A stretch of DNA of 64,000 nt from Bacteroidales bacterium UBA2712 (lineage in GTDB: Bacteria > Bacteroidota > Bacteroidia > Bacteroidales > Paludibacteraceae), in NCBI GenBank assembly GCA_002354055.1, contig DEKW01000005.1, positions 131,135-195,134 on the forward strand. Reading direction: 5' to 3'. The notes under the pieces were generated by a model that did no database searches, had not been told where the DNA came from, and saw nothing but the letters and a program-made list of their open reading frames with translations. Below are positions 34,713 to 40,767 of this stretch, one piece after another; the first letter of the stretch is position 1, and each line of letters opens with the position of its first letter. A program made the translations under genes and the position numbers.

Positions 34713-35699
34713 TTAACGATTATTCTTCAGAATGATCCATATAATTATCGGCGCTCCGAAGAGTGCACTGATGGTGGATATCGGCAGCGGATAGACGAAG
34801 AGCGAACACAACACATCGCAAATCAGCAGCAGCCCGGCGCCGATGAGGGCACAAGCAGGGAGGGTGATGCGGTGGTTGGAGGTCTGAAAGATCCCCCGGG
34901 CGATATGCGGAACCGCTACGCCGATGAAAGCGATGGGTCCGCAGAATGCTGTCACGCCGCCGGCCAAGAGACCGGTCGCGAGGACAATATAGAGCCTCGT
35001 GCGCTGCACGTTAATGCCCAGTCCGCGGGCGTAGTCTTCGCCTAAGAGCAGACCGTTCAGCGGCTTCATCGCCAGGATGACAAAGAGCGTGCCGAGGAGC
35101 AGGATAGGGAGCAAGAGCCGCATGTCCGCCCAACTGACACTACTGAGCGAACCGAGGGTCCAGACAATGAAGAGCTTCAGCGCATCGGGGTTGGCGAAGT
35201 TCTGCAGCAGGCTCACTAATGCGCCGGCGATGGAGCCGAACATCATTCCCACAATCAGCAGGCTGACGTTGCCCGTCACGCGCCGGCTGACCGCCAGCAC
35301 GAGCAGTAAGACACCCGTCGCGCCGATGCAGGCAAAAATCGGCAAACTAACCGCTAACCCGCTAACCGCTAACCCACTAACCGCTAACCCGCTAATCCCG
35401 GACACCATCGTCAGGAACGCCACACCCAGACTCGCGCCGGACGAGACACCTAAGGTGTACGGCCCGGCAAGAGGGTTGCGGAAGAGGGTCTGCATGATCA
35501 GTCCCGAGACAGACAGCGCTGCGCCGGCAAGAACCGCCGTGATCGCTTTCGGGATACGGATGGCGTGCAGGATATTGCGCTCCATGACACTGAGCGTGTC
35601 AAAGGGCCACAGCCAAATGCTGCCGCTGCATATATCCAGGCAAAAAAAGAGTGCCAGAAGCACGCCCAGTCCTATAAATATTCCCGCATTTCTCTTCAT
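34713..35699 (-). CDS. FecCD/BtuC-type ABC transporter permease with in-frame repeat insert
   Basis: 328 aa with about nine to ten membrane segments. FecCD family landmarks: 'IRIPKAITAVLAGAALSVSG', 'QTLFRNPLAGPYTLGVSSGA', 'VTGNVSLLIVGMMFGSIAGA', 'PLNGLLLGEDYARGLGINV', 'GGVTAFCGPIAFIGVAVPHI'. It would import siderophore, haem or cobalamin with a binding protein and ATPase, neither of which is in this window. A periplasm-side or membrane-edge segment reads SGLAV four times (residues about 102-121), coded by a tandem repeat at 35348-35397, so segment spacing may vary between strains. Its own promoter lies 17 nt before the start. It is co-transcribed with panB. Confidence 0.9.
   Translation of the reverse strand: MKRNAGIFIGLGVLLALFFCLDICSGSIWLWPFDTLSVMERNILHAIRIPKAITAVLAGAALSVSGLIMQTLFRNPLAGPYTLGVSSGASLGVAFLTMVSGISGLAVSGLAVSGLAVSLPIFACIGATGVLLLVLAVSRRVTGNVSLLIVGMMFGSIAGALVSLLQNFANPDALKLFIVWTLGSLSSVSWADMRLLLPILLLGTLFVILAMKPLNGLLLGEDYARGLGINVQRTRLYIVLATGLLAGGVTAFCGPIAFIGVAVPHIARGIFQTSNHRITLPACALIGAGLLLICDVLCSLFVYPLPISTISALFGAPIIIWIILKNNR
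35348..35397 (-). repeat. In-frame tandem repeat in the FecCD-type gene (SGLAV)
   Basis: Minus sense GGGTTAGCGGTTAGC, 15-nt unit repeated about three times with variants, coding SGLAV-SGLAV-SGLAV. Confidence 0.75.
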
Positions 35700-35715
35700 C
35701 GTTTAAAAAACGATG

Positions 35716-35746
35716 CAAAGGTACTACAAAAAATCGACATATGCAA
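35716..35746 (-). promoter_or_regulatory. Promoter of the FecCD-type gene and panB
   Basis: Minus sense TTGCATATG, then TACCTTTG at 35716-35723; 20-nt spacing; start codon 17 nt after the -7 box. Confidence 0.8.
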
Positions 35747-35896
35747 ATTTATTTGCAAAATAATGAACAAAAAGCGCTCCCGTCGCGTTCGGTAAATGGA
35801 TCGCAAGAACGATACCGCTCCGCTAAATCGTAGGTGCGACCATTACCTCCGCTCTTCCCACAGATTAGAAATCTGCGGGAGCCCTATATAAACACA

Positions 35897-35921
35897 AGAA
35901 GCGACCACGAAGGTCGCTTCT
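35897..35921. terminator. Strong hairpin after the lysis-like cassette
   Basis: AGAAGCGACC-ACGAA-GGTCGCTTCT, perfect 10-bp stem. Two further hairpins flank it (35856-35880 and GCGGC-GGA-GCCGC near 35930). The 248-nt gap 35700-35947 otherwise holds only the fecCD promoter. Confidence 0.65.
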
Positions 35922-35947
35922 CTTAAATGCGGCGGAGCCGCGAGCAC

Positions 35948-36346
35948 TTACGAGTGTTGCTGATCATATTCAGCACCACAAATTTTCCAGTAGTACGCCT
36001 TCATGGTCTTTGCGCCATCGGGGTCGTTCTTCTGAGCGAGGAACGCCTGCTGGTCGGTGGTGATCTTCATGAGGTCGGCTTTGCGGGCCTTGATCATGCC
36101 GGCTACCACCATGAACTTCGCGCGGTTCTCGAACTCACGCTGCGAGAGCGCAGAGGTACGCTTCTGCGGAGTGCGGAGGTACAGACGGTTGCACTTGTTG
36201 GAGGTGGTCGCTGCGGTGCGGTGCGTCGCGAGCAACATCTTCTCGCAAGAGTGCTGACCAGACTTGCTGGGTTTGGACAGAGCGCCGGAAACGTGGTCAA
36301 TACCGGCGGAATAGGTAACTGATGCCATTGTTTTTGCGGTGAACAT
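35948..36346 (-). CDS. Hypothetical phage-type protein, last gene of the lysis-like cassette
   Basis: 132 aa (126 if the second ATG at 36328 is used), basic, no membrane segment. It has a distinct composition: Ser/Thr/Lys-rich N-terminus 'ASVTYSAGIDHVSGALSKPS', then 'THRTAATTSNKCNRLYLRT' and a helical C-terminal half ('KARKADLMKITTDQQAFLAQ'). I recall similar small proteins in Bacteroidales phage-like clusters but cannot assign a role. It follows the small lipoprotein gene and precedes a strong hairpin at 35897-35921. An AGGAG stands 2-3 nt before the first ATG, which is too close to decide the start. Confidence 0.6.
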   Translation of the reverse strand: MFTAKTMASVTYSAGIDHVSGALSKPSKSGQHSCEKMLLATHRTAATTSNKCNRLYLRTPQKRTSALSQREFENRAKFMVVAGMIKARKADLMKITTDQQAFLAQKNDPDGAKTMKAYYWKICGAEYDQQHS

Positions 36347-36428
36347 TTCTCCTCACCGCTTGGAGGGATAATAAGTGAGTAAGTATGGCAACCTTTCTTT
36401 AGAGACGGGGTTACTTTACGTCTTTGGG

Positions 36429-36626
36429 TTAGCGCTTCTTGACGCCCTGATACTCTTCTACCGTTTTGGTAGAGATGGTCGTGGTCGTTTGCGCTTTCGC
36501 GGAGTCGTTCTGCTGAACGTAAGTGGCGGAGGTGGCGATAGTACGCCAAGCCTTGCAGGACTGATTACAGACCGCTACCGCTGCCATCATCAAAAGCATC
36601 AACGACAGAAAGAACAATTTCTTCAT
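36429..36626 (-). CDS. Small lipoprotein-like protein (possible outer spanin)
   Basis: 65 aa. N-terminal hydrophobic signal with a Cys at residue 20 (MMAAVAVCNQSC), followed by a Thr/Gln-rich soluble tail. Its first 62 nt overlap the end of the DUF5675-type gene in another frame, an arrangement seen with Rz/Rz1-like spanin genes in phages. By position after holin-like and endolysin-like genes it could be an outer-membrane lipoprotein that completes lysis, but no sequence signature proves it. A 'smalltalk'-type small membrane protein is an alternative. Confidence 0.55.
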   Translation of the reverse strand: MKKLFFLSLMLLMMAAVAVCNQSCKAWRTIATSATYVQQNDSAKAQTTTTISTKTVEEYQGVKKR

Positions 36627-36978
36627 CGGTGTAAAATTCGTTTAAACGGTTTAACATTATGTCTAAGGTGCTCTGACCAAACATGTCGGTTAGAATGCAG
36701 CCTTGTGAGTGTTCGGGTTTCGTGCCTCGATGGATGCGTATCCCTTCTCTGTCGGGCACGTTCTCCAAAATGGGCAGTAGTTTCTTAAACTTATACGAGT
36801 AGGTGCGCTTGAGGGGGTACGTCCCTGCGGGGATGATAAAATCCGCATTCTCGAGGGTCTTGATGGTAATATCTTCCTCCTCTCGGTCGCTGCAGGGGTA
36901 CTGGGTAAAGGGGATTACGAGAAAACCTATGACGGCGTTACCGGTTTTGCTCGTTCTGGTTAGCGTTAGGGTGATCAT
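36565..36978 (-). CDS. DUF5675-type protein, putative phage endolysin-like
   Basis: 137 aa, no signal peptide. The segment 'GTYPLKRTYSYKFKKLLPIL' (as GTYPL, then LPIL), 'NVPDREGIRIHRGTKPEHSQ' and 'GCILTD' match what I know of the DUF5675 family: a compact, possibly cysteine/histidine-dependent peptidoglycan-acting domain with an R-x-G-I-x-x-H-x-G core resembling YkuD/L,D-peptidase-like sites (H...S/G-C). It lies between the holin-like gene and the small lipoprotein gene, as an endolysin would. The enzymatic function is inferred from family neighbourhoods, not demonstrated. Confidence 0.7.
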   Translation of the reverse strand: MITLTLTRTSKTGNAVIGFLVIPFTQYPCSDREEEDITIKTLENADFIIPAGTYPLKRTYSYKFKKLLPILENVPDREGIRIHRGTKPEHSQGCILTDMFGQSTLDIMLNRLNEFYTDEEIVLSVVDAFDDGSGSGL

Positions 36979-37089
36979 TTCTGTTGCGGTTTTTATAATG
37001 ATAGTCGATGCCCTCGTCGGAAGCGGCGATCAATGACTTCCTTACTTCGTAACTCGTGTAATTGTCGCGCTTCCTCCTCTCCCCAGAAA

Positions 37090-37302
37090 TTAAAATTTCC
37101 GGGGGCCCCGGTGTCGATAAGCATAATCGACACCCATAATTGCACCTGCAAAGGTAGCAGCTTCTCCAAAGGCGACGAGGACGGTCTCGTGGATCTCTCC
37201 GGCGGGGTCGATCTGGATGCCAACATGGAGCAGTACAAGACCACCGAGGACGACCAGTGCGGCGATGATAAGTTGGGCAATATTTTCGGGCGATTTGTTC
37301 AT
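37090..37302 (-). CDS. Holin-like small membrane protein
   Basis: 70 aa. There is one long membrane helix (about residues 9-28, 'AQLIIAALVVLGGLVLLHVG') and a second moderately hydrophobic helix (about 41-57, 'VLVAFGEAATFAGAIMGV'), followed by a charged tail (DYAYRHRGPRKF). This topology and length fit phage holins of Bacteroidales. It is the first gene after the promoter at 37492-37522 and after a strongly structured leader (37322-37450), and it precedes the DUF5675-type gene. A 43-codon frame at 36993-37124 overlaps its end and could encode another small protein, but I see no independent support for it. Confidence 0.65.
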   Translation of the reverse strand: MNKSPENIAQLIIAALVVLGGLVLLHVGIQIDPAGEIHETVLVAFGEAATFAGAIMGVDYAYRHRGPRKF

Positions 37303-37321
37303 ATGCGAGTTTAATTGTTTT

Positions 37322-37450
37322 GAGGCTCATAAGCCTTTGGCTGATGTATTCTCCTCGAAAACGGGCGCTCCCAGCGCCCCCTCCCGTCCGCTTCCCCAAG
37401 CGGAAGCTACTGTTTTTACGGAGAACACATCACCTCTTACGAGGAGCCTC
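37322..37450 (-). ncRNA. Highly structured leader RNA of the lysis-like cassette
   Basis: Nested perfect helices: GAGGCTC (37322-37328) with GAGCCTC (37444-37450); CTGATGTATTCTCC (37341-37354) with GGAGAACACATCA (about 37420-37432, one G-U); and two internal hairpins, GGGCGCT-CCC-AGCGCCC (37363-37379) and TCCGCTT-CCCC-AAGCGGA (37387-37404). It forms a closed multi-branch shape of about 129 nt between the promoter (37492-37522) and the holin-like start (37302). It has no coding frame of merit. Confidence 0.6.
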
Positions 37451-37491
37451 AAAAAGGCGGGGGTAAGAGAGGGGCTTATCGAAATCCGGTG

Positions 37492-37522
37492 CAAAGGTAG
37501 TACAAAAAAACGAAGCCACCAA
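37492..37522 (-). promoter_or_regulatory. Promoter of the lysis-like cassette
   Basis: Minus sense TTGG, then TACCTTTG at 37492-37499; 20-nt spacing. Overlaps the terminator of the preceding gene. Confidence 0.7.
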
Positions 37523-37535
37523 GAAAGTGACTTCG
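37504..37535 (-). terminator. Intrinsic terminator with a promoter -33 box in its loop side
   Basis: Minus sense: CGAAGTCAC, loop, GTGGCTTCG with one mismatch, then seven Ts. It ends the 78-aa gene transcript while the -33 TTG of the next promoter (37520-37522) lies inside it. Confidence 0.65.
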
Positions 37536-37569
37536 CGAAGTATGGCAAAGACATAGTTATCGGAAAAAC

Positions 37570-37806
37570 TTAGTCTTTTGTGAGGTCGTAGCCCGCATAC
37601 CGAGAGAAATGTATCGCTTCTCCGAGGGTTAGATAAGGCTCACCATTCTTCCTCTTCCTATCGGCGAATTGTAAGCGCGAACACCGTCCGTGTTTGGTAA
37701 TCCACCCGTAAAGGAGTATGTTCAAGCCGTACAAGCCGACATCGGCGTGTATGGCTCTTTCAAGTCGCGCGGTTAGTTGCGCGAATGTTACTGCATCTTT
37801 CTTCAT
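37570..37806 (-). CDS. Hypothetical small protein
   Basis: 78 aa, mixed alpha, basic ('WITKHGRCSRLQFADRKRKN'), no signal peptide or membrane segment. Its start overlaps the end of the 108-aa gene by 4 nt, so it is probably translated with it. A hairpin followed by seven Ts in the minus sense (37504-37535) follows the gene and would end this transcript. No family recognised. Low-complexity is absent and the coding frame is clean, which supports it being real. Confidence 0.6.
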   Translation of the reverse strand: MKKDAVTFAQLTARLERAIHADVGLYGLNILLYGWITKHGRCSRLQFADRKRKNGEPYLTLGEAIHFSRYAGYDLTKD

Positions 37807-38129
37807 AAGTTTAATTTTTCTTTGAGGGTTAATACATCGGCAGCGGATGACTCGTGTCGGATGTCACGAGCACCCGACAAAGAAACACCGGCTTCGGAGA
37901 GGGCAGACTGAAACTCACAGCGCGGGACGCGGATGTCGGTGATGTGGGTATTGAGTTGGGCTAGATAGGCACAAAAGAAGATGAAACGAAGGTGCCCGTT
38001 GGCAGGGATCTCACCCTTCGAGTTGCGCTTAGCGAAAAAGCCGTTTTTGCGTCTCTGGATGTGGTATCCGAAGCCTTTTCCGAGAGAGCCTGTAAAGGAC
38101 TCACATCGTTTTGATAAGATGATTTCCAT
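37803..38129 (-). CDS. Hypothetical small protein
   Basis: 108 aa, basic N-terminal half ('GFGYHIQRRKNGFFAKRNSK'), soluble. It has a middle segment 'LRFIFFCAYLAQLNTHITDI' that is amphipathic rather than clearly membrane-spanning. No family recognised. It overlaps the downstream 78-aa gene by 4 nt and follows the 84-aa gene by 44 nt, within a string of small phage-type genes on one strand. Confidence 0.6.
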   Translation of the reverse strand: MEIILSKRCESFTGSLGKGFGYHIQRRKNGFFAKRNSKGEIPANGHLRFIFFCAYLAQLNTHITDIRVPRCEFQSALSEAGVSLSGARDIRHESSAADVLTLKEKLNL

Positions 38130-38173
38130 AATTCTGAACTCGTAATTAGTCCGATTTTAGTCCTACTTAAGTA

Positions 38174-38428
38174 CTACTTAAGTCCTACATTAGTCGCACT
38201 TTCTTCCTTACGTTTCTTTTTTGCCTCGCGGACGTAGAAGCGTCTGGCGGGTTCGACGAGCCGGAAGAGAAAATCAAAGGCTTTCCGGTCAGAGACAAGC
38301 ATTCGCATGATGCGTTCGTCGTGCTTGAAGGCCTCCTTGGATGTCGGGGCTTCGATGAGGGATCCTGTGTACCGGATGGCGAACTTAGAGTTGGTTACTT
38401 CAATGTTAAGAATAGTTTTGCGTTTCAT
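38174..38428 (-). CDS. Hypothetical small basic protein
   Basis: 84 aa from the ATG at 38428; an in-frame extension to 38473 runs through a hairpin region and is less likely. Highly basic C-terminus ('RRFYVREAKKKRKEE'), with a helix-rich centre ('FKHDERIMRMLVSDRKAFDF'). Nucleic-acid binding is possible from charge alone. No family recognised. The upstream gap holds two paired hairpins (38446-38515). Confidence 0.55.
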   Translation of the reverse strand: MKRKTILNIEVTNSKFAIRYTGSLIEAPTSKEAFKHDERIMRMLVSDRKAFDFLFRLVEPARRFYVREAKKKRKEESATNVGLK

Positions 38429-38445
38429 AATTTTTGGGGTTTTGT

Positions 38446-38515
38446 GCCGCATACAACGCGGCGTAATTAACAAAATAGGGTTTCTGGATGCGCTTTCTCA
38501 AAGCGCGTAATTAAC
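38446..38515. repeat. Pair of hairpins with a common GTTAATTACGC lead
   Basis: In the minus sense two copies of GTTAATTACGC are each followed by a short perfect hairpin: GCGCTTT-loop-AAAGCGC (38490-38506) and GCCGC-7-nt loop-GCGGC (38446-38462). The lead is conserved while the stems differ in sequence but keep pairing, which hints at conserved structure. The pair fills the gap between the 126-aa and 84-aa genes. Confidence 0.5.
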
Positions 38516-38895
38516 TAATTTCGGGGAGTGATGTCGGTCATTTGCCAGACGCGTGCTTCATCGGCGGTGTAGATGCCGAAGGTGCCTTGGTACTTGGCAG
38601 AGACCATTTTGGATTCCCGCATGAGTCGGTCGGCTAAGGGTCGTCCGTTCCAGTCGGTGGGGTACGGGTGGCAGTTAGTAACGATCTCATAGGGCGTACC
38701 GTAGAAGCCTTCTCCTCGCCATTTGCGGTAGAGGAGATAGAGATAGAGGCGTCGCTGGTCTTGCAGGGGGAGGGCATCCCACGCTTTGCCGAGGCGCTCA
38801 TCGATGGAATAGCGGCGCTCGGGGTCGATGAGTTTCATCAGGTGGACGAGCGAACGGCCGAACCTTTTAGCTAATGCTTCGTCTATGGTTTCCAT
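38515..38895 (-). CDS. Hypothetical phage-type protein
   Basis: 126 aa from the ATG at 38895. The open frame continues upstream to 39111, but there it only translates the AAGCTTGT-type repeats (LACSF units), so the inner ATG is preferred. It is soluble and helical, with 'FGRSLVHLMKLIDPERRYSI', 'LPLQDQRRLYLYLLYRKWRG' and 'TPYEIVTNCHPYPTDWNG'. I do not recognise the family; similar proteins occur near replication-type genes of Bacteroidales phages to my recollection. The iteron-like array lies directly upstream, which makes a replication or plasmid-maintenance link worth testing. Confidence 0.6.
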   Translation of the reverse strand: METIDEALAKRFGRSLVHLMKLIDPERRYSIDERLGKAWDALPLQDQRRLYLYLLYRKWRGEGFYGTPYEIVTNCHPYPTDWNGRPLADRLMRESKMVSAKYQGTFGIYTADEARVWQMTDITPRN

Positions 38896-38989
38896 AAGGG
38901 GGATTTTTTGGAATTTATAAAATAAATTATTTTTTAAGAGATTTATACACCCGCATGGTTTTCTCTTTGCTACTTTCTCTTTTAGCGGG

Positions 38990-39130
38990 TAGCTTGTATT
39001 TATTTTGCATGATTTTTGGTAAAAAAGATACAAGCTAAAATGAAAAAAGGAACAAGCTAAACATAAAAAGGAACAAGCTAAGTATAAAAAGGAACAAGCC
39101 AAAAAATACAAGCTAAAAGATACAAGCTAA
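38990..39130. repeat. Iteron-like direct repeat array (ACAAGCTA)
   Basis: ACAAGCTA (one copy ACAAGCCA) starts at 39030, 39052, 39073, 39094, 39108 and 39122, i.e. spacings of 22, 21, 21, 14 and 14 nt. An inverted copy (TAGCTTGTAT) at 38990-38999 can pair with ATACAAGCTA at 39028-39037. The 21-nt period equals two helical turns, as in iterons bound by replication initiators. The surrounding sequence is A-rich. It lies in the 273-nt gap between the zinc-ribbon gene and the 126-aa gene. It could instead be one more of the 7-nt-based tandem repeats of this genome. Confidence 0.5.
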
Positions 39131-39168
39131 AGATACTACCGCAAAATCGTCGAAAAGGAGTTTCATAA

Positions 39169-39381
39169 TCAGCCAAATAAATCATCGTAACAGCACTCGC
39201 ATAGGCGACCGTATGGAGATGGGCTAGAATCTTCAATTGAGATCATTTCTCCGCACCGTGAGCAGTATGTAAGTTCTACTTCTGCGCAGTCCGGGCAGGC
39301 GTATATATCGGCGGCTTCGTAGTGGGTCGCTTCATTTTTCGGCAGTGTCTTGCCGCAATATTCACATTGAACTGTTTCCAT
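39169..39381 (-). CDS. Small multi-CxxC zinc-ribbon protein
   Basis: 70 aa with paired Cys motifs: 'CEYCGKTLP' at residue 6, 'CPDC' near 29, 'CSRCGEM' near 41, and 'CECCYDD' near 61. This makes two treble-clef or ribbon-type zinc sites. Rather acidic, no membrane segment. Similar zinc-finger proteins are frequent in phage early regions. It starts inside the end of a 50-codon frame (20-nt overlap) and precedes the iteron-like array. Function unknown; nucleic-acid or protein binding is a guess. Confidence 0.68.
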   Translation of the reverse strand: METVQCEYCGKTLPKNEATHYEAADIYACPDCAEVELTYCSRCGEMISIEDSSPSPYGRLCECCYDDLFG

Positions 39382-39514
39382 ACATTTTTTGGTTTAACTC
39401 ATTTCGTAGATTTTCGAAGGTAGAGAATAAGTCCCAATCTCCGATAGACTCTGCCAGGTCTTGGCAGTCGCAACAATGTTGATACATCTTGCGGAGGGTT
39501 TCTAATTTGTCCAT
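39362..39514 (-). CDS. Small acidic/Cys-containing protein (50 aa)
   Basis: A short frame: MDKLETLRKMYQHCCDCQDL and onward, 50 codons. It is helical and acidic, with a C-C-D-C cluster at residues 14-17. It fills the gap between the SH3-like gene (4 nt upstream) and the zinc-ribbon gene, overlapping the latter by 20 nt. The packing and the clean, charged, amphipathic sequence are the only support. No family recognised. Confidence 0.45.
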   Translation of the reverse strand: MDKLETLRKMYQHCCDCQDLAESIGDWDLFSTFENLRNELNQKMYGNSSM

Positions 39515-39518
39515 AGGG

Positions 39519-39791
39519 CTAATCGGTTAGTTTGAGAGCTCGGGAATATGACCAAAGGGTGTCGATACGCATGGATCGCCAGGCCTTTTTGTCGATATCG
39601 TAGAAGGTGACGGTCCGTCGCTCGTAGGCGGCTTGTTGCTCGGGAGAGCGGGTGCCTTTTGGGGTGTCGGGCGTGGGTACGAGGTCGGGGCAGGTGGTGC
39701 CGCGGGCGGGGCGGAGCGAGCCGTCGATCTTCTGAAACTGAAAGAGCACGATACCCTCGTGCAGGGCTTTTCTTAAGTCTTGAATGTCCAT
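39519..39791 (-). CDS. SH3/Sm-like small phage protein (DUF2693/WYL_2-like)
   Basis: 90 aa. The pattern 'GIVLFQFQKIDGSLRPARGT', then 'TVTFYDIDKKAWRSMRIDTL', matches the DUF2693-type SH3 beta-barrel: a K-x-DG-x-x-R-x-ARGT strand pair followed by YD-x-D-K-x-x-W-R-S-x-R-x-D. The family is common in Bacteroidales phages and mobile elements and is of unknown function. It follows the HNH nuclease gene after a 48-nt gap that contains a perfect 8-bp hairpin (39808-39827). Confidence 0.65.
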   Translation of the reverse strand: MDIQDLRKALHEGIVLFQFQKIDGSLRPARGTTCPDLVPTPDTPKGTRSPEQQAAYERRTVTFYDIDKKAWRSMRIDTLWSYSRALKLTD

Positions 39792-39807
39792 AATTGTAGG
39801 GGGGTTG

Positions 39808-39827
39808 TTCGCGCAATGATGCGCGAA
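39808..39827. other. Perfect 8-bp hairpin between HNH and SH3-like genes
   Basis: TTCGCGCA, loop ATGA, TGCGCGAA. No T-run follows in either sense, so it is more likely an mRNA stability, processing or attenuation element than a terminator. Confidence 0.45.
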
Positions 39828-39839
39828 AATTGCACAATG

Positions 39840-40469
39840 TTAACACTCCTGATGGCGGGAGATTTCGAGATCCATAATGGCAGCACCGTCCACTATCTGG
39901 AACTTCGGACCGACAAAGATGCGGAGGAGTTCATCGCGGGTGAGGCGGCTGTAGTGATATACGGAGTGGGTAGCTTTCCATTCAGCCATCCGCTCGAAGC
40001 CTTCGAGGATGATACCGGGGTACATAGCAACGATGATGCCGTGGTTGCGGAGTTTGCGGAGGAAGCCTCCATCGCGATAGTTGATGGCTTGCGGCACGGC
40101 ACGGAGATTGCGGATGTCGTTATTGAGAGGGTTGCCGTCGATATGGTCGATGGTGTAGCCTGCAGGGATCTCACCTTTGAAGGTCAGGTACTTCAGGCGG
40201 GCGAGAAACATATTCCCAGCCCGTTCGGGTATTTTCAGGTACCGCGTGGTATTCTTTTTATGCTTTTCGTGCGGGATGAGATCCAACTTAATCTTTCCGT
40301 AGGCGGAAAAGACATCGTTGGTCTTAGGATGTAACCAGATGGCGTAGCCGTTGGTGTAACGTGTGTCGGCTTTGGTGTAGCCGTGAGAAAGGAACCACGT
40401 CCGGGGGATGGGTTCGCGTTTGGGTTTGTACTCTCGTTGGTGGAGAGGTTGAATAATTTGATTTTTCAT
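39840..40469 (-). CDS. HNH homing-type endonuclease
   Basis: 209 aa. The core HNH motif reads 'GYTIDHIDGNPLNNDIRNLR' (H-x-D-x-N-P-x-N-N, then N-L-R), preceded by a basic region with 'TRYTNGYAIWLHPKTNDVF' resembling an AP2/NUMOD-like DNA-binding strand set. Free-standing HNH nucleases of this kind spread within phage genomes. It has a promoter-like -7 element at 40513-40520, identical over 20 bp with the lysis-cassette promoter region, but no -33 box; five TGTCGC repeats lie just upstream. The nicking target cannot be guessed. Confidence 0.8.
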   Translation of the reverse strand: MKNQIIQPLHQREYKPKREPIPRTWFLSHGYTKADTRYTNGYAIWLHPKTNDVFSAYGKIKLDLIPHEKHKKNTTRYLKIPERAGNMFLARLKYLTFKGEIPAGYTIDHIDGNPLNNDIRNLRAVPQAINYRDGGFLRKLRNHGIIVAMYPGIILEGFERMAEWKATHSVYHYSRLTRDELLRIFVGPKFQIVDGAAIMDLEISRHQEC

Positions 40470-40512
40470 AATGCATCGGACTCGGGGATGGTTAGTTATC
40501 CGAAATCCGGTG

Positions 40513-40588
40513 CAAAGGTAGGGGTTTTAATGTCGCCTGCGAGGGACAAATGTCGCTTAATTTGTCGCCTGTGTCGCATAATTGTCGC
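40513..40588 (-). promoter_or_regulatory. Putative regulated promoter with five TGTCGC (GCGACA) repeats
   Basis: TACCTTTG (minus sense) at 40513-40520 lies in a 20-bp block (40502-40521) identical to 37481-37500 at the lysis-cassette promoter. Instead of a TTG at the standard 20-nt distance there are TGTCGC copies at 40531, 40551, 40563, 40572 and 40583. This suggests binding sites for a regulator that substitutes for the -33 box or represses. Confidence 0.45.
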
Positions 40589-40604
40589 CTGGGAATTTTT
40601 TGTA

Positions 40605-40642
40605 GAAAAAAACATATAAAACCCCTCATTGAGAAGGGTTTT
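40605..40642 (-). terminator. Intrinsic terminator (alternative fold of the downstream structured element)
   Basis: Minus sense: AAAACCC, 11-nt loop, GGGTTTT (40618-40642), then ATATG and seven Ts (40605-40612). The loop contains TCTCAATGAG, which can alternatively pair with 40739-40749. Confidence 0.55.
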
Positions 40643-40749
40643 GTAGGGGTACAAAACAAAAAACCGCCCCGCCAGCCTACCGATAAATAAATTTACCGTA
40701 GTCCGTCAGGACGGATCTTCACCGCAGCGCGGTACCCCTCTCAATGAGG
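40624..40749 (-). ncRNA. Structured non-coding region with long-range pairing overlapping a terminator
   Basis: CCTCATTGAGA (40624-40634) is the perfect complement of TCTCAATGAGG (40739-40749), and GGGGTAC (40646-40652) of GTACCCC (40732-40738). This gives an 18-bp closing stem with an 11-nt one-sided bulge. Inside are GTCC-loop-GGAC near 40701-40712 and CCGC-AGC-GCGG near 40722-40732. The left arm also lies in the terminator hairpin at 40618-40642, so the two folds exclude each other. It lies just downstream (minus sense) of the NNFG-motif gene ending at 40768. There is no open frame. Confidence 0.5.
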
Positions 40750-40767
40750 CAATAAACCTAAAAAAAA

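Noticed and set aside
36993..37124. 43-codon frame overlapping the end of the holin-like gene
   Set aside because: Charged and conceivable, but no independent support; noted under the holin-like gene instead of being listed.
37327..37554. 75-aa minus-strand frame across the structured leader
   Set aside because: It only translates the hairpin region and the promoter; composition is not protein-like and it has no plausible start context.
38896..39111. N-terminal extension of the 126-aa gene (LACSF repeats)
   Set aside because: It is a translation of the ACAAGCTA repeat array, and a good internal ATG exists at 38895.
38990..39130. CRISPR array
   Set aside because: Repeat units are 8-14 nt with no spacers of uniform length and no cas genes.
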